64,000 nucleotides of DNA from Balanoglossus misakiensis (lineage: Eukaryota; Hemichordata). This document shows, piece after piece, positions 35,001 to 46,240 of this stretch. The first letter of the stretch is position 1. Every line of letters begins with the position of its first letter. The translations under genes and the position numbers were made by a program. Under the pieces are notes generated by a model. It saw only the letters and a list, made by a program, of their open reading frames with translations. It was not told the origin of the DNA and did not search any database. The stretch is from contig CM082585.2 of the NCBI GenBank assembly GCA_040954595.2, positions 6,696,001 to 6,760,000 on the forward strand, given 5' to 3'.

Positions 35001-38000
35001 TTATCAGTGCCATCCATACTTGTCATTATATTCAGGTTGTCATATCGATTCCTCGTTCTTTTTAATTTCAAAATAAAATCTATATGAGACCACCGGCACT
35101 TTTGAGCGCATTCGATTCAAAACGTTCAAGCTAGTCTCGTTTTTAGCGTTGCTTTGAGAGATGACATATCGTTTCGGTTCGTTTTGACCTGATATAACGT
35201 TTCTCATTAGCAAAACTGACTGTGCATCAAAGCAATTAGTTTGAAGTTACTAGTCAGGATAACGTATATGTCTTCGTTGTGCTTGCAATCATCTCCATTG
35301 ATTCCGGGATATCGCATGTCAGTTGGTATCAAATCTAAGATACGTTTTATCGACCAACCATTCCACGTATCCATCCATCCATCCATCCATCCATCCATCC
35401 ATCCAAACCCATCCACCCACATTTATATAAAAAAAAATATGAATAAAAAAAAGTAAACCGTACAGAAATGTGACAAACGCAGACAGTGACTAATACAATT
35501 GATTATTTTAATAAAATACCGGTAGCTTTCCAATGAAATGGTTGGAATGGAATTTCTCGGGATAAACTCTTGCCGTGAGGGAATAATGCAGGTCTATGTT
35601 TCAATATCGAGTCAGAAAACGACGAAAGGAAGCCGCGAATTCGTGCCGACAGCCAAAGTAAGCTTGTTTTTCAAATCCCTGTAGAATGCGTATTCAAACA
35701 CCGACGGCTGAAGAAAATTGCGCGGTAACTCAAAAAGGGGTCGAAAAATGATCCAATCTCAACACTGTCTGGGCGATCTGTAGTATTATGGATATTATAA
35801 AATAGAGACGAAATTAAAAAAAAGGAGACAGACATATACGTTACGGGGTTATACGTGTGCAGATGAAGTTGAATTTAAGACGAAATTCAGCCGGCGGTTA
35901 TAGTTAGACGAACAACCCTATTATGAGGAAGACGGTCGACCTTTACAATTGCATTGTGGAGTATATTTGCTTGGTCGTGTAGGCAAGCAAAATTACCCAG
36001 GAATATGCTGGCTAAATTAGATATACTGTCAGAGGGGGAACACATAGAAATGTTAGAATACACGATTTGTGTAGTAATGGCGGTTCAAATTGGATTATAT
36101 TTCGGCCCTGTCGGCTAATGACACAAATTATCGTCTGAAATGAAAAGAGGCGGGAAAATCGGAAGAAAATTAGAGTTTCATTGTATTGCCTGCAGAAAAG
36201 ACCGATGTGGCGGTAGGTGTGATGAATTTTTGAGCAACTGCTCGCGAGCGACATTTTGTGGAAGTAAAATAATTTAATTACTAGGGGTAAAAAGAGTCGA
36301 AACTGGATACCCTTTTGTGTCAGATATGCCTTATTACCTATTCAGGCAAAAACGGTCACAAATTGTCGGTTTGTTGTGCATTGCCAATTAGCTTTCACTT
36401 TGATGACACGACAACAGCGATTTCCACGAAATGTACTGACAGCTGTAGTCCGAGTCGGTTAACATGCATATACGTGCTGAATTTGCACGTTAAATTTCGC
36501 CCGTCAATCAGTGTGCATTTATCGGCAAATGGGAGAAGGAAATGGCAAATCAGACGGCGCGCTCCCGAAGGACAATTTTCTATTCACCGGCTTTTATGTC
36601 AAATGCGGCAACTAACTGTAATCTCGCGAGATAATCAACCTTTAATGAGGTCTTTACTGCTATTAAAAGCGTTCACAAAAGAGAAGATGACCCTGTACTT
36701 AAAATGCTTGTGTTCTACGCGTTGATGTCATATTTCAGCGATACCCGGTGTGCATACATTCAGTAGTCGTTTTCTGAACCATTAGAATTAGATAACAACC
36801 TTGGCTCTGTACAAAGTCACTCGTTTGCATTGGATGTATCTCCATCTTGACATGGCGCCATCTGAGTTTACCCTAGCCCCAAGATAAACTATTCCCCCAG
36901 CATCCAGTAGCATTTGTAAGGGTTATCCAAGTTTGAAGGTATTACACTGTCTCCACTTTACCGGTCTTGATTTCTGATACTGTCACGAGGCTATAGGTCG
37001 CGCATTGTGACCGTTCTCTGCACGAACAATCTTGGCGATGGTAAATCGTGACAGACAACTGAATGACAGAATGTTCGCTAATATATCTTCGAAAAGATTG
37101 GTTAACTGCAGTAGTAAGAGAATGTTTTATCTAATGATTTATATTTCCATGCTCTGTGCCTCCTCCCTCCCTCCCTCCCCTCCTTCCCTAATAAATCCAA
37201 CGGTGCCGTACATCGAAGGCGATATAGAAATCTACAGCATCAAATATTCAGTCAAAAGTGGTCTCTTGTCCGACTACATGGCAATTTAGTTTTAATCTCG
37301 TTACATTTGCTTCATTAAACTTCACATGTGACGTCACATTTCCAGATTGGATTAGAGAGGGAAGGTAGAATTAAACTAGATTCGCTTTTGGCAGTTCTTA
37401 TTTCAGACCCCGATCTAATATTGAACGTCTGAGTTTAAATAAGAAAATCCCTCACTAAGATTCCGACTTCGTCTTTGTGGAATTTCGTGGCGACGGCGAC
37501 AATTGGAACGGGGATCAAGAAAAAGAGATTAATACAACAGTCAAAGCTGCATTTACCTGCCAGCTGGTTATCGTTTTTTTTAATTCTAATGGCGGCGTTA
37601 TTATGATTGATAACAAATCTGGGTTGATTAATAATCTGTAACCCCGCTAGCCTCCTGGGCATTTACGGTCGAAGTTTTCTCTTTTTTTCTTCTTAAGTTG
37701 CATTTTGTTGTTGTAGTTTACCTGATACCAATCCGGTTAAAACTAGATCTAGAGGTGGCTTCGTCTTTGCGTATGCTGGTTCTGTTCCGTTCTGTTCTGT
37801 TCTGTTCTGTTCTGTGCGGTTCTATTCTATTCTTCGGCAAACGCCCCAAAGTATAGCGTGGCCCGTATATTTAAACGGCAGACTATGTAAACATGAAAAA
37901 GCTTGGAAATGGCATTTTCATTCAAATTCTGACATGAAACCCGAGTGAATGACTCCATTTGGGGCAACACTATGATCAGAGCAGATACATGTAATGCAAG

Positions 38001-40472
38001 GAAGACGATGAGATACATCGTGACATTTCAATAGTGCAGACAGACAATATCAAAACCCTGCTACTACCTGCAATATCCGGTCGAATACACAGCTGTCGCC
38101 AGGTCGCCCCGTTCCCTTGACGTTTCCATGGCAACGGGTAATTTTCTAATGCAGACATCTTAAGGATATTTATTCTCGAAGAGAAAATAAGAAAGAAAAT
38201 CGACCCAGGCCATATCAATAACGAATATCATGTTAAAGGTATATACTCTCACCTATGCAAATTAAACCGCAGTTACCAAGGAAAGCTGTGATTCAAGATT
38301 TTTAGTTGGTGGCCACGCGAAGAAAGTGTACCACCTTATTTACGGTCATTCGAAGACTCAGCCACGCCATTTTTAAACATATATGGGCATATGTAAATCA
38401 GTGTAGACTGAATACCTTTTTATATGTCAGAACGAAAACATTCATACATTATAGAATGGAGAGAAATTACTATTTCTATAAGATGATGCTCCCCAAAACT
38501 GACACTCAGAAGAAAAACTTGACCTTCTTGAAACATTTCAAGTTTGTGGGGAATACTTTTGAGAAACAGCGGTGCCAATGTGTTTTCTAGGGAGGAAGTA
38601 AAAAACATCTTTGGTCAGATTTAACAAGAGGGTTTAACAGCCATTTTGAACACTGATTTGAGATGAGTAGGTCGAGCTTTTCACTTCGGCAAATTATGCG
38701 GCGACGTGCGAGACTTTGATTTCCGAAGCCCTTACAACTTTAATTATTGGAAATTTTGGAGAGGATTTTACTGACAATGGGAGCAAAGAACGCCGCCAAG
38801 GAGAAGGGAAAACACACAGCAAAAAAGCGACGTGGGTACGCATAATAGCTGATTGTCAAGGGCCGATGTCTCAGACATTCATTACCACGATTACAATGTT
38901 TACAAAACTCTCTCTATTCACGATGAAAGGGACAGTTCTAGTGCCTTTTATCAATGCATGCTAATCGAGAAATTTCAATCTGGGTAGAGCGTCTGCTGAA
39001 AAAAATGATCATTTACGGCGACCGAGAGTCAAAATGATTCCATTTGCTTGAAAGGTTTTGATTTCAGAAAAAGATACGCTCCCTATTGATGTCTCCAATC
39101 AGGTAGCAAATGAACTAACAAGGCCAGTCTATACTTTTCCAAATTGAAGTGGACTGGAGAAAATTAAACTCCCCTCATGCAGCGCTTCAAGTCTTTTCTG
39201 TGTCACAAGAAATGTGCGTTTCTTTCATTGACTTTACCTGTATCTTGTAGACTTCATCTGAGACTGCGCAGTCCGTTGAACAGTCCGTATGGCTGGTTGA
39301 TGTTGCGCACCTGACGAACAATATATGTGCCTGTCGTTCACGAATAAACGCTTTCTGTATCTTTTTACAGATCCGCCATTTTTAACTCGTCCAGCACAGA
39401 CGCGGGTGTCCAGACTGAAATATCGCACGGTTTGACCGGTGATAGTAACGGTTCATGTCACGAGGTGAATAACCTGGTGTTTATCAAGACACACAAGACT
39501 GGCAGTACGACTTTAGCCTCCATTATCCAGAGATTCGGTTACCTGCGCAATCTGTCGTTCGTTCTGAACCCGCACAGCCACATCCTGACCAGTCAGTTGT
39601 TTCATCGCAAGCTGGCCGTCAAGTCGCCGCCGCCATTGGACCTCAGAGAAGGGGAGAAAATCACGTTCAACATCCTGACAAGTCACGCCCGGTACTCAAG
39701 AAGAGAGATTGAGGCTGTCATTCGACCCGGTGCGAAGTACGTCACCATTATTCGCGATCCCGTGGCGAACTTGGAGTCTGCTTTCGGTTATTTCCAGCTG
39801 GCCAAGCGACTGGATCTGACGGAGTACAGAAACCCGTACAACATGTTCATTCGAAGGCTGGAGGAGTTTTCGCGCCAAACGTTCTTCCGGCGACCGTACA
39901 TCAGGAACGGTCAAATGTACGACCTGGGACTAAACACCGAACAGCAGATGAATATCTCGCACGTGCAAAGGAAAATACAAGACTTCTCCACAGAATTTGA
40001 CTTAGTTCTCATTCAGGAATACTATGACGAATCTTTGGTCTTGCTGAAGAACCTGCTCTGTTGGGATTTCAATGACATTCTGTACATTCCCAAGGGAGTG
40101 CGTAGTAAAACCCTGCGGTACAACTACGACAGGGGCTTTGATAATAAGATCAGACAGTGGAGTTTGGCAGACTCTATGCTCTACGAACACTTCAACAAGA
40201 CACTGTGGAGGAAAATCCGCTCGTTGGGCGAAAAATTCTACCGCGATCTCGACACTTTCCGTAGAAAACAACAGGAGGTGTTCAGGACGTGTGTCAGTGA
40301 CGGAGTGTATGACACGACCGACAGGAGAGAGGAGAAATTCGTACTGGTCGCAAACGCCTCCGTGTTCTGTCAACTTTTGCGACTGGAGGATACGCAATAC
40401 TGGAAGATGCTCGGGCACCGTCAGATGATAGCCGCTTTACGACGGATGAATTTCACGTTAAATTTCAAGTAG
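32044..40472 (+). CDS. Galactose-3-O-sulfotransferase family protein, two coding exons
   Basis: Type II Golgi enzyme of the Gal-3-O-sulfotransferase family (human GAL3ST1-4), using PAPS to sulfate the 3-OH of galactose on glycolipids or glycans. Exon 1 (32044-32156) encodes MVKRLPGFFFALCGVAFLTL and the rest of the signal anchor (about 5-26). Exon 2 (39371-40472) encodes the stem and catalytic domain, joined in phase 2, total 404 residues. The 5'-PSB motif is FIKTHKTGSTT (about 75-85), typical of GAL3STs. LTSHARY follows near 140-146, and the 3'-PSB region YVTIIRDPVANLESAFGYF lies at about 161-179. C-terminal residues include LWRKIRSLGEKFY and a cysteine-containing tail. A one-exon catalytic domain with a separate anchor exon and a 7.2 kb intron is the main structural feature. 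A polyadenylation signal lies 155 bases after the stop. Which galactosyl acceptor is used cannot be told. Confidence 0.88.
32694..32806. repeat. (ATTC)n microsatellite
   Basis: About 28 nearly perfect ATTC units, 113 bases, early in the long intron of the galactose sulfotransferase gene. It is likely to be length-polymorphic. Confidence 0.95.
35369..35404. repeat. (ATCC)n microsatellite
   Basis: Nine ATCC units in the same intron. Confidence 0.95.
37778..37833. repeat. TTCTG-type pentanucleotide repeat
   Basis: Imperfect run of ttctg units ending in ttctattctattctt, in the same intron. Confidence 0.8.
38232..38419 (-). mobile_element. Second copy of the aaaggtata MITE family
   Basis: Begins gttaaaggtata and ends ataccttt. 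Its reverse complement aligns along its length with the element at 20057-20248, sharing cccatatatg, aaatggcgtggc and ttggtaact-like blocks. It is diverged and lacks a clean target duplication, so it is older than the 20 kb copy. It lies in the galactose sulfotransferase intron. Confidence 0.6.
38777..39102 (+). CDS. Candidate two-exon nested or alternative 5' coding segment
   Basis: An ATG at 38777 in good context opens a Lys-rich run, MGAKNAAKEKGKHTAKKR, to a possible donor at 38831 (cgac|gtgggt). A clear acceptor (gatttcag, ending 39067) and donor (cag|gtagca) bound a 35-base exon at 39068-39102 that continues the frame as QKDTLPIDVSNQ. A further acceptor at about 39250 opens a frame starting TSSETAQSVEQSV that runs into the sulfotransferase acceptor region out of frame. 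It could be a small nested gene or an alternative start, or chance; no family is recognised. Confidence 0.25.
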
Positions 40473-40626
40473 ATCCTGTCATGAAAATAATATTACATAC
40501 ATGTATCATGTATATGTACTGTGATGAAAGTCATTTCAGTGATCGTTCGTGATGCTGGAGTGAGGAGGGAGGGGGGGGGGACAGAACGCCTTCAGTACCA
40601 AGCATGGTACACATATTGTTGTCATC

Positions 40627-40632
40627 AATAAA
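40627..40632 (+). terminator. Polyadenylation signal (AATAAA)
   Basis: Canonical hexamer 155 bases after the galactose sulfotransferase stop, in the context gtcatcaataaaatatttc. Confidence 0.7.
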
Positions 40633-40960
40633 ATATTTCAAATCTACTCCCCGTGCATTGAAATTCTCACCATTAAGCCATTACTTGTATTTGCATCAGT
40701 TTGACATCTCTTGGCGACCCATACCACGATAGCTGCGTACTGCACCGAGGGTACGGGAGCTGCAGTCTCTCCTAGCGCAGCCAGCGGTGGGAATTGGGCA
40801 GGGAACCACACTAACCGATGGGCTGAATGGAATATGCGCTAGCGCCGATTGGGGGCGCAGACTCGCGCTTTCTTACCCTCGACATAGCTTCATGGATTAT
40901 CAAGTCACTTGTACTGCCCATGGTGGCCTCCGTACCTCTCCAAAACCGAAACAAACAAAC

Positions 40961-41005
40961 ACACACGCACACACGCACACGCACACACACACACACACAC
41001 ACACA
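40961..41005. repeat. (AC)n microsatellite
   Basis: Imperfect AC/ACGC run of about 45 bases downstream of the galactose sulfotransferase gene. Confidence 0.9.
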
Positions 41006-41640
41006 AATAAACATGTTAGTAATCGTGTGCGACGACGGATGACGGATGTCTAGTTGTGGAGTCCGTCAATATTCACCTGGAATCAATGTTAATTCACAGC
41101 TGATCATCGGGGTATCCTTTGTGACCAAATTTACGCGGTACGGATAATGTCTTACGTTACAATATCTTTGATTAAAAGTCTCAGTAGGGTGCCCATTTTA
41201 CTATATTGTAGTAAGAATTTCAATGTTTTTAAGTCGAATCATAACACTTTTTATTCAGAAAATGACGATTTTAACTATGTTATGATTATCCGTTTACTTT
41301 TTATCATTTTGTGTACAGCGCTTTGAGATGTATTTATATGGAAAGTGTTTTTTACAGAAATAAATATTATTATTATGACGGCTGAACAGGCTCGTTATAG
41401 GACATACGGTTAGCTGGAAAAGCGTACGATGTCTGGTAGGTCATGATTTTCCCACTTTTTGTTTATTGACTTTTATCAGTTCAATTGTCAATTTTCCATG
41501 CAGTTCTATATATATTGTCATGGAAATACTAGGTCAATGCCCTACACAACACTCTGATCTATGGAAATCCAATTTTCCCCTGATTCTCAGACCGAGAAAT
41601 CCTACAGCAAGAGAAACCGCCAATCACTTAGGCTCGTCCA

Positions 41641-41670
41641 GGGTTACCCAGCAGAGGAGTCTGGGTAACC
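41641..41670. repeat. Short hairpin related to the one at 14.7 kb
   Basis: gggttacccag and ctgggtaacc flank a short centre (cagaggagt). The arms share GGTTACCCAG with the hairpin at 14689-14735. Confidence 0.6.
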
Positions 41671-41965
41671 GTGACCTAGCTTACTACAACGATATGAAGT
41701 AATCCGCGAACGAGGTTGGAAGGCGTGACTAATCTTGGTATGCAAGCTCAGATAAAAATGGCTCCTCGCTAGGAAGACATGTCGTGTAAAGACTTCGCCG
41801 ACTAAGTCGTGTTTTTTTATTATTTATTTGGCGTGATAGTCGTGGCAGACGCTATTATTAGCACCATCGTTCGTTCGTAACATTCTCCTATTTTTTCGGA
41901 GAGCAGAAACCTTGGCTATGCCACGCAGAGCTAGACATTGGCGGGCGGGGGCTGAGATGTAGCAA

Positions 41966-42404
41966 AACTCGGCGTTTTCTACTGGGACAGTTGTACTCTG
42001 GGCACCGTACTCCTCACGGGATCTGATTCACTCAGATCAGTACACGTCCTAGTGGTTAATGCCGCATCAGTTCCATAAGGGGTGACAATTTTAGACATGA
42101 TAGGTTATTTTGTCTCATGTGACATAGTACACGGCATGGCATTTTATTGAAATTGGGCATGAATTGTTTGTTAGCGTGGGACAGAACTCGGCGTTTTCTA
42201 CTGGGACAGTTGTACTCTGGGCACCGTACTCCTCACGGGATCTGATTCACTCAGATCAGTACACGTCCTAGTGTTAATGCCGCATCAGTTCCATAAGGGG
42301 TGACCATTTTAGACATGATAGGTTATTTTGTCTCATGTGACATAGTACCACGGCATGGCATTTTACTGAGGTTGGGCATGGATTGTTTGTAATCGTGGGA
42401 CAGG
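41966..42404. repeat. 219-bp tandem duplication
   Basis: Two nearly identical units beginning aactcggcgttttctactgg at 41966 and 42185, differing by a few substitutions and single-base indels. The unit contains the short inverted motif gatctgattcactcagatc. Noncoding. Confidence 0.9.
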
Positions 42405-42419
42405 ACTGGGTCAGGTCAA

Positions 42420-43790
42420 AAAAAATTGCAATACTTATTTTATGAAGTACATGGCGAGGGATGAGCTTTACATTTTATTTAATACATGTATAGTGCAGAA
42501 CTTGGGGGCATAAACATTTTATTGTCAAAGTACAAAACTAGGTGAGGGTATGACATTTTATTTTGAAATAGAACTAGGGGAGGGTATGACAGATAATTGT
42601 CAAAGTACAGAACAAAGGGAGGGCTTGACATAATGCCAGTCCTTTTTCAGATCTAGGGGAGGGGTGGGCATGGCATATTGTCAGTCATAATACACATCTG
42701 GGGGAGCATGGCATATTTTTTTTATTCAAAGTATAGAACTAGGGGAGGGCTTGACATTTTATTGTCAGTCATATAACAACCAGGGGGAGAGGGGGACATG
42801 ACATATTGTCAGTCATAATACACATCTTTGGGAGAGCATGATATATTTATTCAAAGTATAGAACTAGGGGAGGGCTTGACATTTTATTGTCAGTCATGAT
42901 ACACATCTTGGGGAGAGCATGATATATTTATTCAAAGTATAGAACTAGGGGAGGGCTTGATATTTTATTGTCAGTCATATAACAACCAAGGGGAGAGGGG
43001 GACATGACATATTGTCAGTCATGATACACATCTTGGGGAGAGCATGATATATTTATTCAAAGTATAGAACTAGGGGAGGGCTTGACATTTTATTGTCAGT
43101 CATATAACAACAAAGGGGAGAGGGGGACATGACATATTGTCAGTCATAATACACATCTTGGGGAGAGCATGATATATTTATTCAAAGTATAGAACTAGGG
43201 GAGGGCTTGACATTTTATTGTCAGTCATATAACAACCAAGGGGAGAGGGGGACATGAGATATTGTCAGTTATAATACACATCTTGGGGAGAGCATGATAT
43301 ATTTATTCAAAGTATAGAACTAGGGGAGGGCTTGACATTTTATTGTCAGTCATATAACAACAAAGGGGAGAGGGGGACATGACATATTGTCAGTCATAAT
43401 ACACATCTTGGGGAGAGCATGATATATTTATTCAAAGTATAGAACTAGGGGAGGGCTTGACATTTTATTGTCAGTCATATAACAACCAAGGGGAGAGGGG
43501 GACATGAGATATTGTCAGTCATGATACACATCTTGGGGAGAGCATGATATATTTATTCAAAGTATAGAACTAGGGGAGGGCTTGACATTTTATTGTCAGT
43601 CATGATACACATCTTGGGGAGAGCATGATATATTTATTCAAAGTATAGAACTAGGGGAGGGCTTGACATTTTATTGTCACTCATATAACAACCAAGGGGA
43701 GAGGGGGACATGAGATATTGTCAGTTATAATACACATCTTGGGGAGAGCATGATATATTTATGCAAAGTATAGAACCGGGGTAGAAAATA
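42420..43790. repeat. Satellite array, 125-bp unit with 81-bp deletion variant
   Basis: The landmark gaactaggggagggcttgac recurs at 42736, 42861, 42942, 43067, 43192, 43317, 43442, 43567 and 43648, with a last degenerate copy at 43773. Spacing is 125 bases except for two 81-base steps that lack the ataacaacca...gggggacatga segment. Alternating caaccaagg/caacaaagg variants suggest a 250-bp higher-order dimer. The left end (42420-42700) is a degenerate edge of the array. Confidence 0.92.
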
Positions 43791-44040
43791 AACAGCTCAC
43801 TGATGATTACTCGGTTTTTAATTAAACTAGAAGTGAAGCTTTATGACAGGATGTAGATGGAATGCGAATTGCTTAATTTGGGAATTAGCATTCTCAAGTT
43901 CGTATAAAATAAATACTGAGTCACTAATTGTTCGCTGGAGTTTATGATAGTCGGAAGCAGTTGTGCAAACATTTCACAAATACTTTTACAAAGATGCCGC
44001 AAGAAAACTGTGCATGTTTTCAAAGAGTCACATAATTGCA

Positions 44041-46240
44041 CCCCGACTTTTGATTGTTCTGCGCTAATCGGTATCAATTAACACCAAATGTCCCAACTAC
44101 GGAATTATTCAATAGACAGCGTTTTTCGCTGAACAAGACAACTTCGACCCGATCAGACGTGAATTTGTGTTGCTCCGAGTCCATGCCCAAAACAAAATAT
44201 TGATTACGTTTTCACTGATGTAAAAATAAACCACACACAACCATACACATGTATTTAATATATTTATTTAAAAACCTATGAACTAAGTAAAAAAGAACTT
44301 AACAAAAACACAATAAAATTAAAAGTCAAATAAAGTCATGAAAAATAAAAGTAAAAACAAAACAGCTGAATGATTCCTCGCCCTGACTACTCTACCCTAA
44401 CCCTAACAAAAACACAATAAAATTAAAAGTCATGAAAAATAAAAACAAAACATCTCAACCCAAACGCTGACTACTCTAATCCCCCCCTTGAAATTTATTT
44501 TTTAATTCTGCCATCACCTTCTCTGCCAATTTCTTCTTCTGGCTGTTTTTGGCTTTTTCGGTCAGGTAGTCGTGGAAAGTGTTCTTGATCCCAGTCGGCA
44601 CAAAGTTCTTCGGCCACAGCCCGTCTTTTTTTCCGCTGCGGATCAGTTCTTCTATAACGACACGTTTCCCTGAACAAAACAATCACAAACTGAGAGTCGG
44701 TTAATCTATAATGTAATCTTTTGCCGCGATGTGTGAACACAGTGAATATTCTGGTCCCAGTCCAGAAAATTTAAAATAACGTCCAAATGATTGGTCAACC
44801 GTAATTCATGTTTATAGTCAAAATAGTCCTACCTGAGTACCCTTTTTTCTTCTCAATCATAAAAAAATGAAAGTAGGCGTTTTGGGCCGGCGTCAACTTT
44901 CCGCTCACGCTGGAGACGTAGTGTCTTTCCAGGCGGTCCTTCAGGTCGTCATCCTCGAGATCGTCCAGTGTGTTTGGCACCTTGGGTGGTGCCGACGTAG
45001 AAGGCATGATCGATCTGAACACATTGGTAAACTTTTTCTTCTTCGGGGGCTCTGGTATGTCGTCGTCGCTGCCTTCCGGCGCTGCCGCAGCCCGTTTTGT
45101 AGCCAGGGCGTCGTTCAATGAACGAAATTGTTCCTTCATTGTCCCCGACTTTTGATTGTTCTGCGCTAATCGGTATCAATTAACACCAAATGTCCCAACC
45201 ACGGAATTATTTAATAGACAGCGTTTTTCGCTGAACAAGACAACTTCGACCCGATCAGACGTGAATTTGTGTTGCTCCGAGTCCGTGCCCAAAACAAAAT
45301 ATTGATTACGTTTTCACTGATGTAAAAATAAACCACACGCAACCATACACATGTATTTAATATATTTATTTAAAAACCTATGAACTAAGTAAAAAAGAAC
45401 TTAACAAAAACACAATAAAATTAAAAGTCAAATAAAGTCATGAAAAATAAAAGTAAAAACAAAACAGCTCAATGATTCCTCGCCCTGACTACTCTACCCT
45501 AACCCTAACAAAAACACAATAAAATTAAAAGTCATGAAAAATAAAAAAAAAAACATCTCAAACCTAACGCTGACTACTCTAATCTTGAAATGTATTTTTT
45601 AATTCCGCCATCACCTTCTCTGCCAATTTCTTCTTTTGGCTGTTTTTTGCCTTTTAGATCAGGTAGTCTTGGAAGGTGTTCTTGATCCCACTGGGCACGA
45701 AGTTTTTCGGCCACAGCCCGTCTTTTTTTCCGCTGCGGATTAGCTCGTCGACTACGACATGTTTCCCTGAACAAAACAATCAGAAACTGAGAGTCGGTTA
45801 ATCTATAATGTAATCTTTTGCCGCAATGTGTGAACACAGTGAATATTCTGGTCCCAGTCCAGAAAATTTAAAATAACGTCCAAATGATTGGTCAACCGTA
45901 ATTCATGTTTATAGTCAAAATAGTCCTACCTGAATAGCCTTTGTTCTTGTCGAGCATGAAATAATGAAAATATGCATTTTGTGCTGGGGTCAATTTTCCT
46001 CCGCCGACGGTGGAGACATAATGCCTTTCCAGGCGGTCCTTTAATTCTTCATCGCTGATGTCTTCCAATGTGTTCGGCACCTTGGGTGGTGCCGACGTTG
46101 AAGGCATGATCGATCTAAACACATTAACTAGCTTCTTCTTTTTGGGCGGCTCCGGTAAGTCCTCGTCGTCGTCATCGTCACCGCTTACCGGCGCTACCTG
46201 AGGCTGAGCCCGTTTTGGTGCCTGGTACTGAACCATAACC
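44041..46240. repeat. 1.1 kb tandem segmental duplication
   Basis: Both units begin ccccgacttttgattgttctg (44041 and 45143) and stay closely similar for about 1.1 kb, including promoter-distal DNA, two exons, the intron and 3' flank of the small minus-strand genes. Exon junctions are offset by a constant 1097 bases. The duplication was at DNA level because the intron is kept. Confidence 0.9.
44476..45139 (-). CDS. Unrecognised small nuclear-type protein, copy A
   Basis: Minus-strand exons 45139-44833 and 44669-44476 join in phase 1 to give 166 residues. From the N-terminus: a short MKEQFRSLNDALATKR start, an acidic SDDDIPEPP, a basic PPKKKKF that could be a nuclear signal, the conserved NVFRSIMPSTSAPPKVPNTL, then DRLERHYVSSVSGKLTPAQN and a Lys-rich C-terminal half ending NKFQGGD. 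There is no signal peptide or membrane segment. Compared with copy B, the coiled-coil N-terminus is missing because the duplication boundary lies at 45143, directly upstream of this ATG; it may therefore be N-truncated or use a new start. An AATAAA lies at 44263-44268. I do not recognise the family. It is possibly a DNA-binding or transposon-derived factor, but there is no direct evidence. Confidence 0.6.

Noticed and set aside
36315-36725. 136-codon frame in the galactose sulfotransferase intron
   Set aside because: Non-ATG start, no recognisable domain, no splice support.
44390-44410. Telomere-like ccctaaccctaac at 44394-44406 and again near 45497
   Set aside because: Only two units each, duplicated as part of the 1.1 kb tandem repeat; no interstitial telomere array.
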